Source: Anoxybacillus thermarum (GTDB lineage: Bacteria > Bacillota > Bacilli > Bacillales > Anoxybacillaceae). Taken from it: a stretch of 64,000 nucleotides of DNA. The notes under the pieces are model-generated. The model was not told the origin of the DNA, did no database searches, and was given only the letters and a program-made list of their open reading frames with translations. Position 1 is the first letter of the stretch; every line of letters begins with the position of its first letter. The stretch lies in contig NZ_JXTH01000003.1 of assembly GCF_000836725.1 (NCBI RefSeq), forward strand, positions 1 through 64,000. Reading direction: 5' to 3'. Of this stretch, positions 1 through 8,855 are shown piece by piece. The position numbers were made by a program, and so were the translations under genes.

Positions 1-103
1 CCAAAAGGGCCGCCAACAAGACAGCGAACACCTTTTGAAGAGTTCTGACTAATTGTTCCTCCAGCTCTTTTAATAAAGGCCATTCTGTGGTAAAATGTTT
101 CAT
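1..103 (-). CDS. Partial unidentified protein (N-terminus only)
   Basis: The reverse strand opens at an ATG at 103 preceded by a strong GGAGGGAGAG ribosome binding site and stays open to the window edge, giving 34 residues that begin MKHFTTEWPLLKELEEQ. The visible part is a charged helix-forming stretch followed by a hydrophobic run (VFAVLLAALL), so a membrane segment may start here. It is divergent from the next gene. I do not recognise the family. By position it lies on the sigA side of cccA, where Bacillaceae vary. The gene is cut by the window, not truncated. Confidence 0.6.
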   Translation of the reverse strand, partial: MKHFTTEWPLLKELEEQLVRTLQKVFAVLLAALL

Positions 104-209
104 GGACTCTCTCCCTCCTGTTTTATTGATGTTGGTCATCACCATCATAGCAGGGAGAGAGTCCTTTTTGCATGACATTTGCTTTTTTCTACCGCGCTTC
201 GCTTGGTGG

Positions 210-253
210 CCCCGACGAGCGTCGCGAACAAAAGTTCGCAACCCTCGTCGGGG
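210..253. repeat. Long GC-rich hairpin in a divergent intergenic region
   Basis: CCCCGACGAG (210-219) pairs with CTCGTCGGGG (244-253), and GCGAAC (224-229) pairs with GTTCGC (234-239) around an AAAA loop. The short stretches between them also partly pair, so the arms form about 18 pairs with two mismatches. No T-tract follows on either strand, so it is not a normal intrinsic terminator. It is much richer in GC than its surroundings and ends just before the start of the next gene. The rest of 104-265 shows no gene. Confidence 0.75.
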
Positions 254-265
254 AATCATTCCTGA

Positions 266-574
266 ATGTCACCCACAAATATTTTACTCACACTTTTGTC
301 ACTTTTTGTCATAATTTGTTTTGTTTCTGTTCGTTTTTTTGCACAACATAAAATCATTGTTCATATGGCTCTCATTATCGGTGCTTTATCGCTTCTTCTA
401 CTTTCTATTCGTGCATGCGATGTTTATTTTTCTGGAAGCATAAGTGCATTAGCGTTCACGGTGATGGGAAATTGTTTCGTTTGGCTGTTGATCGGCTGGC
501 GTTTTTCGCTTGTGTATTTTGTCATTTCGGGCATTGTCGGCATCATTCTTCTTTTTTCTTCATTTTTCATTTAA
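266..574 (+). CDS. Small membrane protein, unidentified (102 aa)
   Basis: The ORF encodes 102 residues, almost all hydrophobic, with about three predicted membrane segments: near residues 5-25 (ILLTLLSLFVIICFVSVRFF), 33-48 and 60-100. The only clear charges lie in short loops (AQHK, RACD). I do not recognise the family and infer no function. The start ATG has a weak GGGGAATC ribosome site that lies at the foot of the hairpin at 210-253, so that structure could affect translation. cccA follows at 685, beyond about 110 bases without a gene. Confidence 0.55.
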   Translation: MSPTNILLTLLSLFVIICFVSVRFFAQHKIIVHMALIIGALSLLLLSIRACDVYFSGSISALAFTVMGNCFVWLLIGWRFSLVYFVISGIVGIILLFSSFFI

Positions 575-684
575 AAAAATTTACATACAGGGCTTTTCCT
601 TTATGGGAATTTAAAGTACAATAAAATTGTTTGTAACGTTTTCATTTTGAAAAACATGCTTTATTACATAAGGGAGGGTAAAGT

Positions 685-1047
685 ATGAATCGCAATCCGT
701 TAATCCCATTTGCACTTATTATGGTGATGGGAATTGGCCTCATTTTCTTTCTGTCTGTAAAAGGCCTCGGGGATATGAAAGAAGTTGCGAAAGAGAAAGA
801 AGGCGGCGCGAAGACAGAAGAAACAGCAGCTGCAGGTCCAGAAGACATTTACAAAAAAAGCTGTGTTGCATGTCACGGCGCGAACTATGAAGGCGGCGTT
901 GGTCCGGCATTAAAAGGTGTCGGTGATCGTCTATCTGTTGACCAAATTAAAGACGTGCTAGTAAACGGTCGCGGAAGCATGCCAGCTGGATTAGTCCCTG
1001 CGGATCAAGCAGAAGAAATGGCAAAATGGCTTTCTGAATTAAAATAA
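685..1047 (+). CDS. cccA: Membrane-anchored cytochrome c-550
   Basis: This is a 120-residue small c-type cytochrome, an electron carrier on the outer face of the membrane. A short N-terminal tail is followed by one membrane anchor (about residues 6-26), an acidic/lysine/alanine linker (31-51) and a single heme domain. The heme motif C60-V-A-C63-H64 is present, and Met99 in GRGSMP is the likely sixth ligand. The length matches B. subtilis CccA, and the position before trmK is the same. The anchor rather than a lipobox marks it as CccA, not CccB. A terminator follows, so it is probably monocistronic. Confidence 0.92.
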   Translation: MNRNPLIPFALIMVMGIGLIFFLSVKGLGDMKEVAKEKEGGAKTEETAAAGPEDIYKKSCVACHGANYEGGVGPALKGVGDRLSVDQIKDVLVNGRGSMPAGLVPADQAEEMAKWLSELK

Positions 1048-1060
1048 ACGGAGAAGAAAG

Positions 1061-1088
1061 ATCCCTTTACTTCGGTGAAGGGATTTTT
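1061..1088 (+). terminator. Intrinsic terminator of cccA
   Basis: ATCCCTTTAC and GTGAAGGGAT form a 10-bp stem around a TTCG loop (1061-1083) and are followed by a run of T. Confidence 0.9.
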
Positions 1089-1137
1089 CGTTTCTTATAA
1101 AACATGATAAACTGAAGAAAAAAGTGTGGTGATCATC

Positions 1138-1842
1138 GTGAACGAATTACAGCTATCTAAGCGATTGCAAACAGTTGTTTCATTTATTCCAAAAGGAAGC
1201 GTACTAGCAGACATCGGTTCAGATCATGCGTATTTGCCGTGTTACGCGTATTTGCACGGATACATAACAAAAGCAGTTGCAGGGGAAGTAGCGGACGGAC
1301 CGTTTCGTTCTGCCAAACAACAAGTCGAAAAGTGTGGGCTTTCTCACGTCATTTCCGTTCGAAAAGGGGATGGACTACAAGTTGTGGCCCCGAATGAAGT
1401 CGATTGTGTAACAATTGCAGGGATGGGAGGAACGCTTATCTCAAACATTTTAGAAGCAGGAAAGGAAAAATTGGCATCCGTTCAACGTTTAATTTTACAA
1501 CCAAATGTCGGTGCACATATTGTGCGAAAATGGTTGCTAGACAATGAATGGGAATTAATTGATGAACGCATTTTAGAGGAAGATGGGCAAATGTACGAAG
1601 TGCTCGTTGCAGACCGTGGCGATCCTTATCGTCCGTATACGCAACTTCATGTTGAGCTGTTGCTCGGTCCGTTTTTATTGAAAGAACGAAACGAAGTATT
1701 TGAAAAAAAATGGGCAATGGAAATGAAGCATTGGCAAAACGTTATCGAGCAATTGAAATATGCGAAAACGGAAGAAGCGGTCAAAAAAAGACAACAATTT
1801 GTTGACACGTTACAGATGGTAGAGGAGGTTTTGAAGCGATGA
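1138..1842 (+). CDS. trmK: tRNA (adenine22-N1)-methyltransferase TrmK
   Basis: TrmK places m1A at position 22 of bacterial tRNAs, using SAM. The class I methyltransferase motif ADIGSDHAYLP sits at residues 24-34, and the family's VTIAGMGG motif follows further in. The C-terminal part is charged and likely a coiled-coil tRNA-binding region. I chose the GTG at 1138 (234 aa, starting MNELQLSKRL): it has GGTGAT at proper spacing and matches the family N-terminus, whereas an upstream in-frame GTG at 1126 overlaps that site. The stop overlaps the next start by ATGA, so yqfO is translationally coupled. Confidence 0.93.
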   Translation: MNELQLSKRLQTVVSFIPKGSVLADIGSDHAYLPCYAYLHGYITKAVAGEVADGPFRSAKQQVEKCGLSHVISVRKGDGLQVVAPNEVDCVTIAGMGGTLISNILEAGKEKLASVQRLILQPNVGAHIVRKWLLDNEWELIDERILEEDGQMYEVLVADRGDPYRPYTQLHVELLLGPFLLKERNEVFEKKWAMEMKHWQNVIEQLKYAKTEEAVKKRQQFVDTLQMVEEVLKR

Positions 1843-2957
1843 AGACGCCGAACGGATATGAAGTCATTCAATTGTTTGAACAGTTTGCCCCAAAACATTT
1901 AGCGATGGAAGATGATAAAATCGGGTTGCAAATCGGCACGCTAAATAAACCGATTCGCCGTATCATGATTACGTTAGATGTATTAGAACATGTTGTCGAT
2001 GAAGCGGTCGAACAAAACATTGATTTAATCATTGCGCATCATCCGCCAATTTTCCGGCCTCTCAAACATATTGTTACCGATCAACCGTACGGTCGTATGA
2101 TCGAAAAATGTATAAAACACGATATTGCGATTTATGCGGCGCATACAAATTTAGATATTGTAAAAGGTGGGGTAAATGATTGGCTCGCTGAAGCGCTTCA
2201 GCTGCAAAACGTTGATGTTCTTGTGCCCACGTATGAAGAACCGCTGAAAAAGCTTGTTGTATACGTGCCGCGCACACATGCGGATGCAGTAAGAAAAGCG
2301 ATTGGTGATGCGGGGGCTGGACATATCGGAAATTATAGCCATTGTACATTCAATAGCGAAGGAATCGGGACGTTTCGACCAGAGGAAGGAGCTAATCCGT
2401 TTATCGGTCAACAAGGAACGTTAGAAACAGTGGAAGAAGTGCGCATAGAAACGATTGTTCCTGCGCGTCTGCAAAGAAAAGTTGTTCAAGCGATGTTACA
2501 AGCACATCCGTACGAAGAAGTGGCATATGATATATATCCGCTTGAAAATAAAGGAACGACATATGGGCTTGGACGAATTGGGACGTTAAGCGAAGAAATG
2601 ACATTGCAACAATTTGCTGAACATGTGAAACATACATTGCGTGTACCAGCTGTTCGTGTTGTTGGCGAATTGACGAGTCGTGTACGAAAAGTTGCAGTTA
2701 TCGGCGGAGATGGAAACAAGTATATTCATCAAGCGAAAATGAGGGGTGCGGATGTGTATGTTACTGGCGACTTATATTATCATGTGGCACATGATGCACT
2801 AATGCTCGGCTTGAATGTCGTTGATCCGGGACATCATGTCGAAAAAGTGATGAAAGAAGGGGTGGCGAACGTATTAAAAACGATGTTTGCAAAACAAAAA
2901 TTTGATGTCGATATATACGTATCACAAGCTCATACGGAACCGTTTACGTTTATATAA
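1839..2957 (+). CDS. yqfO: Nif3-like dinuclear metal protein YqfO
   Basis: This 372-residue NIF3/DUF34 protein has the long Bacillus form, in which a PII/CutA-like domain (about residues 125-230) is inserted into the two-part Nif3 fold. The metal site is visible as AHHPP (His67, His68), AAHTNLD (His102, Asp106) and the C-terminal DPGHHVEKV. Automatic annotation often calls such proteins GTP cyclohydrolase I type 2; the family's true reaction is not established, so I leave it open. It is coupled to trmK by a 4-base overlap and ends at a bidirectional terminator shared with ispH. Confidence 0.88.
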   Translation: MKTPNGYEVIQLFEQFAPKHLAMEDDKIGLQIGTLNKPIRRIMITLDVLEHVVDEAVEQNIDLIIAHHPPIFRPLKHIVTDQPYGRMIEKCIKHDIAIYAAHTNLDIVKGGVNDWLAEALQLQNVDVLVPTYEEPLKKLVVYVPRTHADAVRKAIGDAGAGHIGNYSHCTFNSEGIGTFRPEEGANPFIGQQGTLETVEEVRIETIVPARLQRKVVQAMLQAHPYEEVAYDIYPLENKGTTYGLGRIGTLSEEMTLQQFAEHVKHTLRVPAVRVVGELTSRVRKVAVIGGDGNKYIHQAKMRGADVYVTGDLYYHVAHDALMLGLNVVDPGHHVEKVMKEGVANVLKTMFAKQKFDVDIYVSQAHTEPFTFI

Positions 2958-2985
2958 AAAAGAGGCTTATTCGCCTCTTTTTTTC
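2956..2985. terminator. Bidirectional terminator between yqfO and ispH
   Basis: AGAGGC and GCCTCT pair around TTATTC, flanked by A-runs on the left and T-runs on the right, so it can end transcripts from both sides. Confidence 0.88.
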
Positions 2986-3914
2986 ACTTTTGGTAAAATT
3001 TTTTCAAGCGGAACTTTTCGTTCTCTTTTCCATGTTTCAGGATTGTTCGGGTCGAACTGTTCCAAAAAATCAATGACTTCTTTTGTAATCGGTGTCGGTG
3101 TAGATGCGCCGGCAGTAACTGCTACTTTTTTGGCGTCTTTAATCCATTCGATGTTGATTTCAGTCACATCCGCTACACGATATGCTTTCGTTCCAGCAAT
3201 TTCTTCAGATACTTGGGCAAGTCGGTTTGAATTATTGCTTCTCGGATCACCGACAACGATCGTGACATCTGCTTCTTTTGCTTGTTCAGCGACCGCTTCT
3301 TGCCGCACTTGTGTAGCTAAACAAATTTCACGATGCATTTCAACATGTGGATATTTTTCTTTTACTTTTTCCATAATATGTGCAACGTCCCATTGGCTCA
3401 TTGTCGTTTGGTTCGTAACAATAATATGTTTTGCTTGAATATTTAGTTGTTCTACATCTTCAGGTTTTTCAATTAAATGAACGGCGTGTGGCGCAACGCC
3501 GACAGCCCCTTCTGGTTCAGGGTGCCCTTTTTTTCCGATGTAAATGACTTCGTATCCGTTCGCTACTTTTTCCCGAATAAGCTCGTGTGTTTTTGTCACA
3601 TCTGGGCATGTAGCGTCAATAGTGACAAGCCCTTTTTCTCTTGCTCGCTGTTTTACTTCAGGTGAAACGCCGTGAGCAGTAAAAATGACTGTGCCGCGAT
3701 CGATGTTTTCTAAAATTTCAAGTCGATTCGGACCGTCAAGTGTAATAATTCCTTCTTGTGCAAACGCATCTGTCACATGTTTATTATGAACGATCATGCC
3801 TAAAATGTAGATCGGTCTTGGCAGCGTCGGATCGAGAGCGGCGTTGCGGGCGATGACCATCGCATCAACGACTCCGTAACAATATCCGCGTGGCGTAATT
3901 TTAATGACTTCCAT
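2967..3914 (-). CDS. ispH: 4-hydroxy-3-methylbut-2-enyl diphosphate reductase IspH
   Basis: IspH (LytB) is the last enzyme of the MEP isoprenoid pathway and makes IPP and DMAPP from HMBPP with a 4Fe-4S cluster. The three cluster cysteines are in expected places: Cys12 (RGYCYG), Cys103 ([11 protein letters not shown]) and Cys198 (REICLATQ). Conserved His43, His81 (HGVSPEV) and the TNQTTMS motif are intact. Length is 315 residues. The start has an AAGGAG site at good spacing. ispG, the enzyme before it in the pathway, is also in this window at 11191-12285, in its own transcription unit. Confidence 0.95.
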   Translation of the reverse strand: MEVIKITPRGYCYGVVDAMVIARNAALDPTLPRPIYILGMIVHNKHVTDAFAQEGIITLDGPNRLEILENIDRGTVIFTAHGVSPEVKQRAREKGLVTIDATCPDVTKTHELIREKVANGYEVIYIGKKGHPEPEGAVGVAPHAVHLIEKPEDVEQLNIQAKHIIVTNQTTMSQWDVAHIMEKVKEKYPHVEMHREICLATQVRQEAVAEQAKEADVTIVVGDPRSNNSNRLAQVSEEIAGTKAYRVADVTEINIEWIKDAKKVAVTAGASTPTPITKEVIDFLEQFDPNNPETWKRERKVPLEKILPKVKKRGE

Positions 3915-3981
3915 ATGGATCGCTCCTTCTTGGCGTGTTTGTCGTATTCATTATATAAAAGAAGGAGCGAACATACAAAAG

Positions 3982-4452
3982 TTAAATATATAGTTTTGGC
4001 ACAGATTTCCCTTTTTCATTCGTTTTTTCTTGTTTTCGTTCGCGTTTTGTTGGAATTGGGCGTTGTTTTTTTAGGGGTTGTTGCTCTGTCGTTGCCGCGC
4101 TCGTTGCGTGTGCTGTTTCGTTTGTTTCGCTTGCTGTTTTAGTTGTTTCGTTTGTTGTGTCTGATTGTTTAAATTCGCGAAAAAGGCGCATCATCGATGG
4201 AACGCTTTTAATGAGTGGACCGTATTGTTGCACCATTGGTGTAATCGTTTGGACCATGTTTAACATTTTTTGTACATTCGTTAACATTGAATCGATACTT
4301 GGCAATGCACCGCCAGCACCAAACGTTTGAGCAGGAAATTGGCTGCCAAACAATCGGGAAAACATGCCCCCCTGTGCTTGGCGCATCATCGGTTGTTGCC
4401 ACATAGACGGCATAGGCGAACGGGAAGGTGGAAACATGAATGGATGTCGCAA
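3982..4452 (-). CDS. yqfQ: VrrA/YqfQ-family protein
   Basis: This is a 156-residue low-complexity protein. The N-terminus is rich in Met, Pro and Gln (HPFMFPPSRSPMP), the middle has an amphipathic segment (about 50-95, SIDSMLTNVQKMLNMVQTI), and the C-terminal third is a Thr/Glu/Ala then Lys-rich tail that looks disordered. These features and the position between ispH and cshB identify it as YqfQ, related to the B. anthracis VrrA repeat protein. Its function is unknown; a spore-associated role has been suggested for the family, but nothing here tests that. Confidence 0.8.
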   Translation of the reverse strand: MRHPFMFPPSRSPMPSMWQQPMMRQAQGGMFSRLFGSQFPAQTFGAGGALPSIDSMLTNVQKMLNMVQTITPMVQQYGPLIKSVPSMMRLFREFKQSDTTNETTKTASETNETAHATSAATTEQQPLKKQRPIPTKRERKQEKTNEKGKSVPKLYI

Positions 4453-4530
4453 TGAAGTTCCTCCTTTCTGTATGAAGTGAAGGTTTGCGTTTTTTTATCT
4501 ATACTACGATATGCAGAAAAGCTCATATAG

Positions 4531-4560
4531 TTGAATGAACCGTTTATGTTCGTATATAAT
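4531..4560 (+). promoter_or_regulatory. Sigma-A-type promoter of cshB
   Basis: TTGAAT (4531-4536), an 18-bp spacer and a perfect TATAAT (4555-4560) lie about 50 bp before the cshB start. The 5' leader is short, unlike the long leaders of some cold-shock mRNAs. Confidence 0.72.
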
Positions 4561-4608
4561 ATGTAACTGGTCTATTTTTTTACTGAAGAAGAAAGGGGAT
4601 GAGAAACT

Positions 4609-5886
4609 ATGTTTGAACGTTTTTCGTTTCATCCGTTTATCATAGAAGCGCTTCATCATTTAAAGTTTCATAAACCAACACCCATTCAAGAGCGTGTCAT
4701 TCCTGCTGTCTTGCGTGGAGAGAGCGTGATCGGACAATCACAAACGGGAACAGGAAAGACGCATGCGTATTTATTGCCAATCATCGAGCGCATTGATCCG
4801 CACGTTGAGGAAGTACAGGCGGTTATTACAGCGCCGACGCGTGAGTTAGCTACGCAAATTTATCATGAAGTGTTAAAAATAACGAAATTTTGTCCAAATG
4901 ATCATCGCATTACAGCGCGTTGTTTTGTCGGTGGAACAGATAAATTACGATCGATTGAGAAGTTGAAAACACAACCTCATATTGTTATTGGCACGCCGGG
5001 GCGCGTGTACGATCTCGTTCGCGAACAAGCGCTATTTGTTCATACGGCTCGCATGCTTGTTATTGATGAGGCAGATGTCATGCTTGATATGGGATTTATT
5101 ACAGATGTCGATCAAGTGGCAGGACGAATGCCAGAAGATTTACAAATGCTCGTCTTTTCAGCGACGATTCCAGAAAAGTTAAAGCCGTTTTTGAAAAAAT
5201 ATATGGAGCACCCAACACATATTCATATTGCTCCGAAACAAGTGGCGGCACCAGCCATTCAACATATTTTGATCCCGCTTCGCCATCGTGATCGTTTGCA
5301 GCTTTTACACGATATATTAGTTAGTTACAATCCATATTTAGCTATTGTTTTTGTAAACACGCGTAAAACGGCCGATGAAGTAGCGAATGGTTTAATTGAA
5401 AAAGGATTAAAAGTAGGAGTGTTACATGGGGATTTAACTCCACGTGAGCGGAAAAAGATGATGAAAGCGATTCGTGATTTACAATTTCAATACATTGTCG
5501 CAACAGATTTGGCGGCGCGTGGAATTGATATTGAAGGTGTCAGCCACGTCATCAACTATGAACTGCCAGCGGATTTAGATTTTTACGTACATCGTACGGG
5601 GCGAACGGGCCGTGCAGGTTATGCTGGTATGGCAACAACGATTTACGAACCATCTGATCAACATGCGCTAGTGAAGTTAGAGAAAAAGGGAATTCATTTC
5701 CTTCATCGCGATTTCCGTCATGGCGAATGGATTGAGCTTGATGCGTGGAACGGGCGGAAAAAAGAGAAAAAAGATGAAGTTGAGCAACTCGTTGAAAAAA
5801 TAGCGAAAAAACAAAAGAAAGTCAAACCGGGATATAAGAAAAAATTGCGAGAACAGTTGAAAAAACAAAGAGCGAAAAAGAAATAA
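4609..5886 (+). CDS. cshB: DEAD-box RNA helicase CshB
   Basis: CshB is an ATP-dependent RNA helicase thought to unwind mRNA structure at low temperature and to assist ribosome or RNA turnover work. Helicase motifs appear in order: Q motif ([11 protein letters not shown]), Walker A SQTGTGKT (44-51), PTRELA, DEAD (153-156), SAT and [10 protein letters not shown]. The C-terminal tail beyond about residue 380 is strongly lysine-rich, as in this subfamily, and likely binds RNA. Length is 425 residues. It is probably co-transcribed with nfo, whose start lies 13 bases after its stop. Confidence 0.93.
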   Translation: MFERFSFHPFIIEALHHLKFHKPTPIQERVIPAVLRGESVIGQSQTGTGKTHAYLLPIIERIDPHVEEVQAVITAPTRELATQIYHEVLKITKFCPNDHRITARCFVGGTDKLRSIEKLKTQPHIVIGTPGRVYDLVREQALFVHTARMLVIDEADVMLDMGFITDVDQVAGRMPEDLQMLVFSATIPEKLKPFLKKYMEHPTHIHIAPKQVAAPAIQHILIPLRHRDRLQLLHDILVSYNPYLAIVFVNTRKTADEVANGLIEKGLKVGVLHGDLTPRERKKMMKAIRDLQFQYIVATDLAARGIDIEGVSHVINYELPADLDFYVHRTGRTGRAGYAGMATTIYEPSDQHALVKLEKKGIHFLHRDFRHGEWIELDAWNGRKKEKKDEVEQLVEKIAKKQKKVKPGYKKKLREQLKKQRAKKK

Positions 5887-5899
5887 GGGAGAGAAAGAT

Positions 5900-6787
5900 G
5901 TGTTAAAAATTGGTTCGCATGTTTCGATGAGCGGGAAAGAAATGTTATTAGCTGCAAGTAAAGAAGCGGTATCTTATGGAGCAAATACGTTTATGATTTA
6001 TACGGGGGCACCACAAAACACAAGGCGTAAACCGATTGAGGAGCTAAACATTGTTCAAGGGCTTGCCCATATGAAACAACATGGGATTGAAGAAATTGTT
6101 GTGCACGCCCCGTACATTATTAATATCGGAAATACAATCAATGCAGATACGTTTTCGCTTGGCGTTTCTTTTTTACGTTCCGAAATTGAACGAACAGAAG
6201 CGATTGGTGCGAAGCAGCTCGTCCTTCATCCTGGTGCGCACGTCGGTGCAGGTGTGGAAGCAGGCATTGCAAAAATTATTGAAGGATTAAACGAAGTCAT
6301 TACCAATGACCAACAAGTGCAAATTGCCTTAGAAACGATGGCGGGAAAAGGGTCTGAATGTGGCAGTCGCTTTGAAGAGTTAGCAAAAATCATTGACGGT
6401 GTCACGCATAACGATAAGCTTTCTGTTTGTTTTGATACATGTCATACACATGATGCGGGATACGATATTGTGAACGATTTTGATGGCGTATTAGAACAAT
6501 TTGATCGCATTATCGGGCTTGATCGTCTAAAAGTATTGCATATTAATGATAGTAAAAATCCGTGTGGAAGTCGGAAAGACCGTCATGAAAATATCGGTTT
6601 TGGTTATATCGGTTTTGATGCGCTAAATTATATTGTGCATCATCCACGGCTTATGCACGTCCCAAAAATTTTAGAAACGCCATATGTTGGGGAGAAAGCA
6701 GCGGCGAAACCGCCATATCAATTTGAAATTGCGATGTTGCGTGCGCAACAGTTTGACCCAAACGTTCGAGAGAAAATTGTCGAGTAG
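5900..6787 (+). CDS. nfo: Endonuclease IV (AP endonuclease)
   Basis: Nfo cuts DNA 5' of abasic sites in base-excision repair and uses a trinuclear zinc site in a TIM barrel. Ligand motifs of the family are visible: [42 protein letters not shown] and RHENIGFG. Length is 295 residues. Translation starts at GTG 5900, with AAGGGAGAG just upstream; the ATG two bases earlier is out of frame. In B. subtilis the ortholog protects spores during germination. A bidirectional terminator follows. Confidence 0.95.
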   Translation: MLKIGSHVSMSGKEMLLAASKEAVSYGANTFMIYTGAPQNTRRKPIEELNIVQGLAHMKQHGIEEIVVHAPYIINIGNTINADTFSLGVSFLRSEIERTEAIGAKQLVLHPGAHVGAGVEAGIAKIIEGLNEVITNDQQVQIALETMAGKGSECGSRFEELAKIIDGVTHNDKLSVCFDTCHTHDAGYDIVNDFDGVLEQFDRIIGLDRLKVLHINDSKNPCGSRKDRHENIGFGYIGFDALNYIVHHPRLMHVPKILETPYVGEKAAAKPPYQFEIAMLRAQQFDPNVREKIVE

Positions 6788-6812
6788 AAGGCTGTCTGTG
6801 GGCAGCCTTCTT
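6787..6812. terminator. Terminator between nfo and yqfT
   Basis: GAAGGCTG (6787-6794) pairs with CAGCCTTC (6803-6810). The T-run after it is short on the plus strand. The stem overlaps the nfo stop codon, and the yqfT stop lies at its right edge. Confidence 0.7.
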
Positions 6813-7065
6813 ACTGTATAAATTGTCGAATGAAGTCATTAGCTTGTTTAGCAAGTTGTGGTGATGTGCGCTGGGCGAGTTCGCGAATCCAATTTTTCCT
6901 CGCTTGTTCATTAAACATATCGATCGTTTTTTCACGCATCATTTGAATGATCGTTTCGGCGTCTTTTTGGGAAAGTGGAACGTTATATTCCTTCGCATAC
7001 ATCATTAATTCATTTGCCGTGATGGATTTCATTTTATGCTGGACGATTTTATGATACACATTCAC
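6811..7065 (-). CDS. yqfT: YqfT (DUF2624) small protein
   Basis: This is a short, mostly helical cytosolic protein of the DUF2624 family, function unknown. I chose the GTG at 7065 (84 aa, starting MNVYHKIVQHKM) because an AAGGAGG site lies eight bases before it; a longer frame to 7089 would put the ribosome site inside the gene. The sequence has the family pattern of a helical repeat with conserved ANELMMYAKEY and a C-terminal FIRQFIQ. It converges on nfo, as in B. subtilis. Confidence 0.78.
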   Translation of the reverse strand: MNVYHKIVQHKMKSITANELMMYAKEYNVPLSQKDAETIIQMMREKTIDMFNEQARKNWIRELAQRTSPQLAKQANDFIRQFIQ

Positions 7066-7150
7066 GTAACATCCCTCCTTGTTTACCATATGAGAAGAAA
7101 GAAGGAAGCGTGCAATGGTATAATGAAAATAGATGAAGGGGGAGATTTAT

Positions 7151-8026
7151 TTGAAAAGACAACATAAAAAAGAGACGATTAGCCATTTAATGTATCGTGT
7201 CGTGATGATGACGGTCGGTGCGACGCTTGCTGCGTTATCGATCGAATTGTTTTTAGTGCCTAATGAAATCATTGATGGTGGAGTCATCGGTATATCGCTT
7301 ATTCTTGATCGCATTCTTCCAAACTACGCATGGTTGAACTTTGCCACGCTTGTCATTTTACTCAATGCGCCATTTATGTATTTCGGTTATAAACAAATCG
7401 GAAAAACGTTTATGCTCTCCTCTCTCTATTCGATCATTGTATTAGCTGTCATGGAGCGGTTGTTTCATCATGTATCTCCATTTACAACGGATTCCATTTT
7501 AGCAACGGTGTTTGGCGGAGCCATTCTCGGCGCTGGGGTAGGGCTTGTGATTCGCCATGGTGGTTCATTAGATGGCACAGAAATTTTAGGTATTTTAATG
7601 ACGAAAAAGTTGCCATTTTCTGTTGGAGAATTTGTCATGTTTACAAACGTTTTTATTTTTACTTGGGCCGCATTTGTATTCGGACCAAAGCAAGCGATGT
7701 ACTCCGTTTTAACTTATTATATCGCTTTTAAAACGATTGATACGGTCATTCAAGGATTAGATGAAACAAAAGCAGTGCTTATCGTATCAGATCGTTACGA
7801 AGAAGTATCAGATGCCATTTTAAATCGACTTGGCCGTGGAACGACGAAGTTGATGGGAAAAGGCGGATATACAGACGAACAAAAAGAAGTGATTTATGCC
7901 GTTGTTACTCGTCTGGAAGTGACGAAGCTAAAATCAATTGTATATGAAATTGATTCGAATGCGTTTATTACGATTATGAATACACAAGAAGTGCGTGGAG
8001 CAAAATTTAAGTCTGCTATTCATTAA
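7151..8026 (+). CDS. yqfU: YitT-family membrane protein YqfU
   Basis: This is a 291-residue membrane protein with an N-terminal DUF161 part of about five to six membrane segments (residues 15-195) and a C-terminal DUF2179 cytosolic domain. Family motifs [10 protein letters not shown] and [12 protein letters not shown] are intact. Function is unknown, though transport has been proposed for the family. I chose the TTG at 7151 because GGGGGAGA lies at normal spacing before it; an ATG at 7133 would start within that site. It sits alone between yqfT and the zinc operon. Confidence 0.83.
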   Translation: MKRQHKKETISHLMYRVVMMTVGATLAALSIELFLVPNEIIDGGVIGISLILDRILPNYAWLNFATLVILLNAPFMYFGYKQIGKTFMLSSLYSIIVLAVMERLFHHVSPFTTDSILATVFGGAILGAGVGLVIRHGGSLDGTEILGILMTKKLPFSVGEFVMFTNVFIFTWAAFVFGPKQAMYSVLTYYIAFKTIDTVIQGLDETKAVLIVSDRYEEVSDAILNRLGRGTTKLMGKGGYTDEQKEVIYAVVTRLEVTKLKSIVYEIDSNAFITIMNTQEVRGAKFKSAIH

Positions 8027-8050
8027 TGAAAATAAATGCGTTATACTATG

Positions 8051-8069
8051 AATCGGAATCATTTTGAAT
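8051..8069. promoter_or_regulatory. Zur-like operator upstream of znuC
   Basis: AATCGGAATCATTTTGAAT agrees well with the Bacillus Zur box core TCGTAATNATTACGA (12 of 15 positions over 8053-8067). It directly follows a TATACT -10-like element (8042-8047), where a repressor would block transcription. The last gene of the operon is zur, so this would be autoregulation. Confidence 0.7.
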
Positions 8070-8084
8070 TAAGGTGGTCAAACG

Positions 8085-8840
8085 ATGGACGATATTTTAC
8101 GTATAGAAGACGTGTCGTTTCGATATGACGATGAAGATGTACTGCAACATATTCATTTTCACATTCCGAAAGGTGCTTTCGTTGGTTTAGTTGGTCCGAA
8201 CGGGTCAGGGAAATCAACGCTGCTAAAATGCATTTTGCGATTGTTAAAACCGCAAACAGGGCGCATTTTTTTATTCGGCACGCCAATTGAGCAGTTTAAA
8301 GATTGGCATAAAATTGGATTTGTCTCTCAAAAGGCAAACAGTTTTAATACCGGATTTCCTGCGACAGTATATGAAGTTGTAGCGAGCGGTTTAGCTGGAA
8401 AGCTCGGATTATTTCGTCGATTAAAAAAAAGCGACGAAAAAGCAGTATATGAAGCGATTGATGCAGTTGGCATGAGCCCTTTTATTCATCGAAACATTGG
8501 AGAACTTTCGGGTGGGCAACAACAACGTGTATTTATCGCACGTGCGATTGTGTCACAACCTGAATTTTTAATTTTAGATGAGCCAACTGTTGGGGTTGAT
8601 GTGCATCATGTACAAAGCTTTTACGACATGCTTGAACGATTGAATAAACAACATCATATGACATTGCTTCTTGTGACGCACGATATTGGAACGATTACGG
8701 AAAAAGTGACGCATGTCGCTTGTTTAAACAAACATTTGCATTTCCATGGAAGCGTGCAACAGTTTGCGCAGCTGAAAACAGAAGATTTAGCATCATTTTA
8801 CGGGCATCATCTTCACCTACTTGCCCATGACCATGCATAG
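8085..8840 (+). CDS. znuC: Zinc ABC transporter ATP-binding protein
   Basis: This ATPase of a high-affinity zinc importer has 251 residues with Walker A GPNGSGKST, the ABC signature LSGGQQQR, Walker B LILDEPT and the switch histidine in LLVTHD. Family 9 metal-type features and the adjacent permease and zur make zinc the likely substrate, rather than manganese. The C-terminal tail is histidine-rich (YGHHLHLLAHDHA), which may bind zinc. No substrate-binding lipoprotein is encoded in the operon, so it must come from elsewhere in the genome. Confidence 0.9.
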   Translation: MDDILRIEDVSFRYDDEDVLQHIHFHIPKGAFVGLVGPNGSGKSTLLKCILRLLKPQTGRIFLFGTPIEQFKDWHKIGFVSQKANSFNTGFPATVYEVVASGLAGKLGLFRRLKKSDEKAVYEAIDAVGMSPFIHRNIGELSGGQQQRVFIARAIVSQPEFLILDEPTVGVDVHHVQSFYDMLERLNKQHHMTLLLVTHDIGTITEKVTHVACLNKHLHFHGSVQQFAQLKTEDLASFYGHHLHLLAHDHA

Positions 8841-8855
8841 AAAGAGGGGGAGATT

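Noticed and set aside
87-314. 75-residue plus-strand ORF over the first 300 bases
   Set aside because: It runs through the minus-strand gene start, the GC-rich hairpin and the start of the small membrane protein, with a composition unlike a protein.
635-648. cre-like TGTAACGTTTTCA before cccA
   Set aside because: One base is missing inside the consensus, so the spacing of the CcpA half-sites is wrong.
1436-1717. Reverse-strand ORF inside trmK (and many similar antisense ORFs elsewhere)
   Set aside because: It lies fully inside a clear conserved gene, has no ribosome site and no recognisable protein features.
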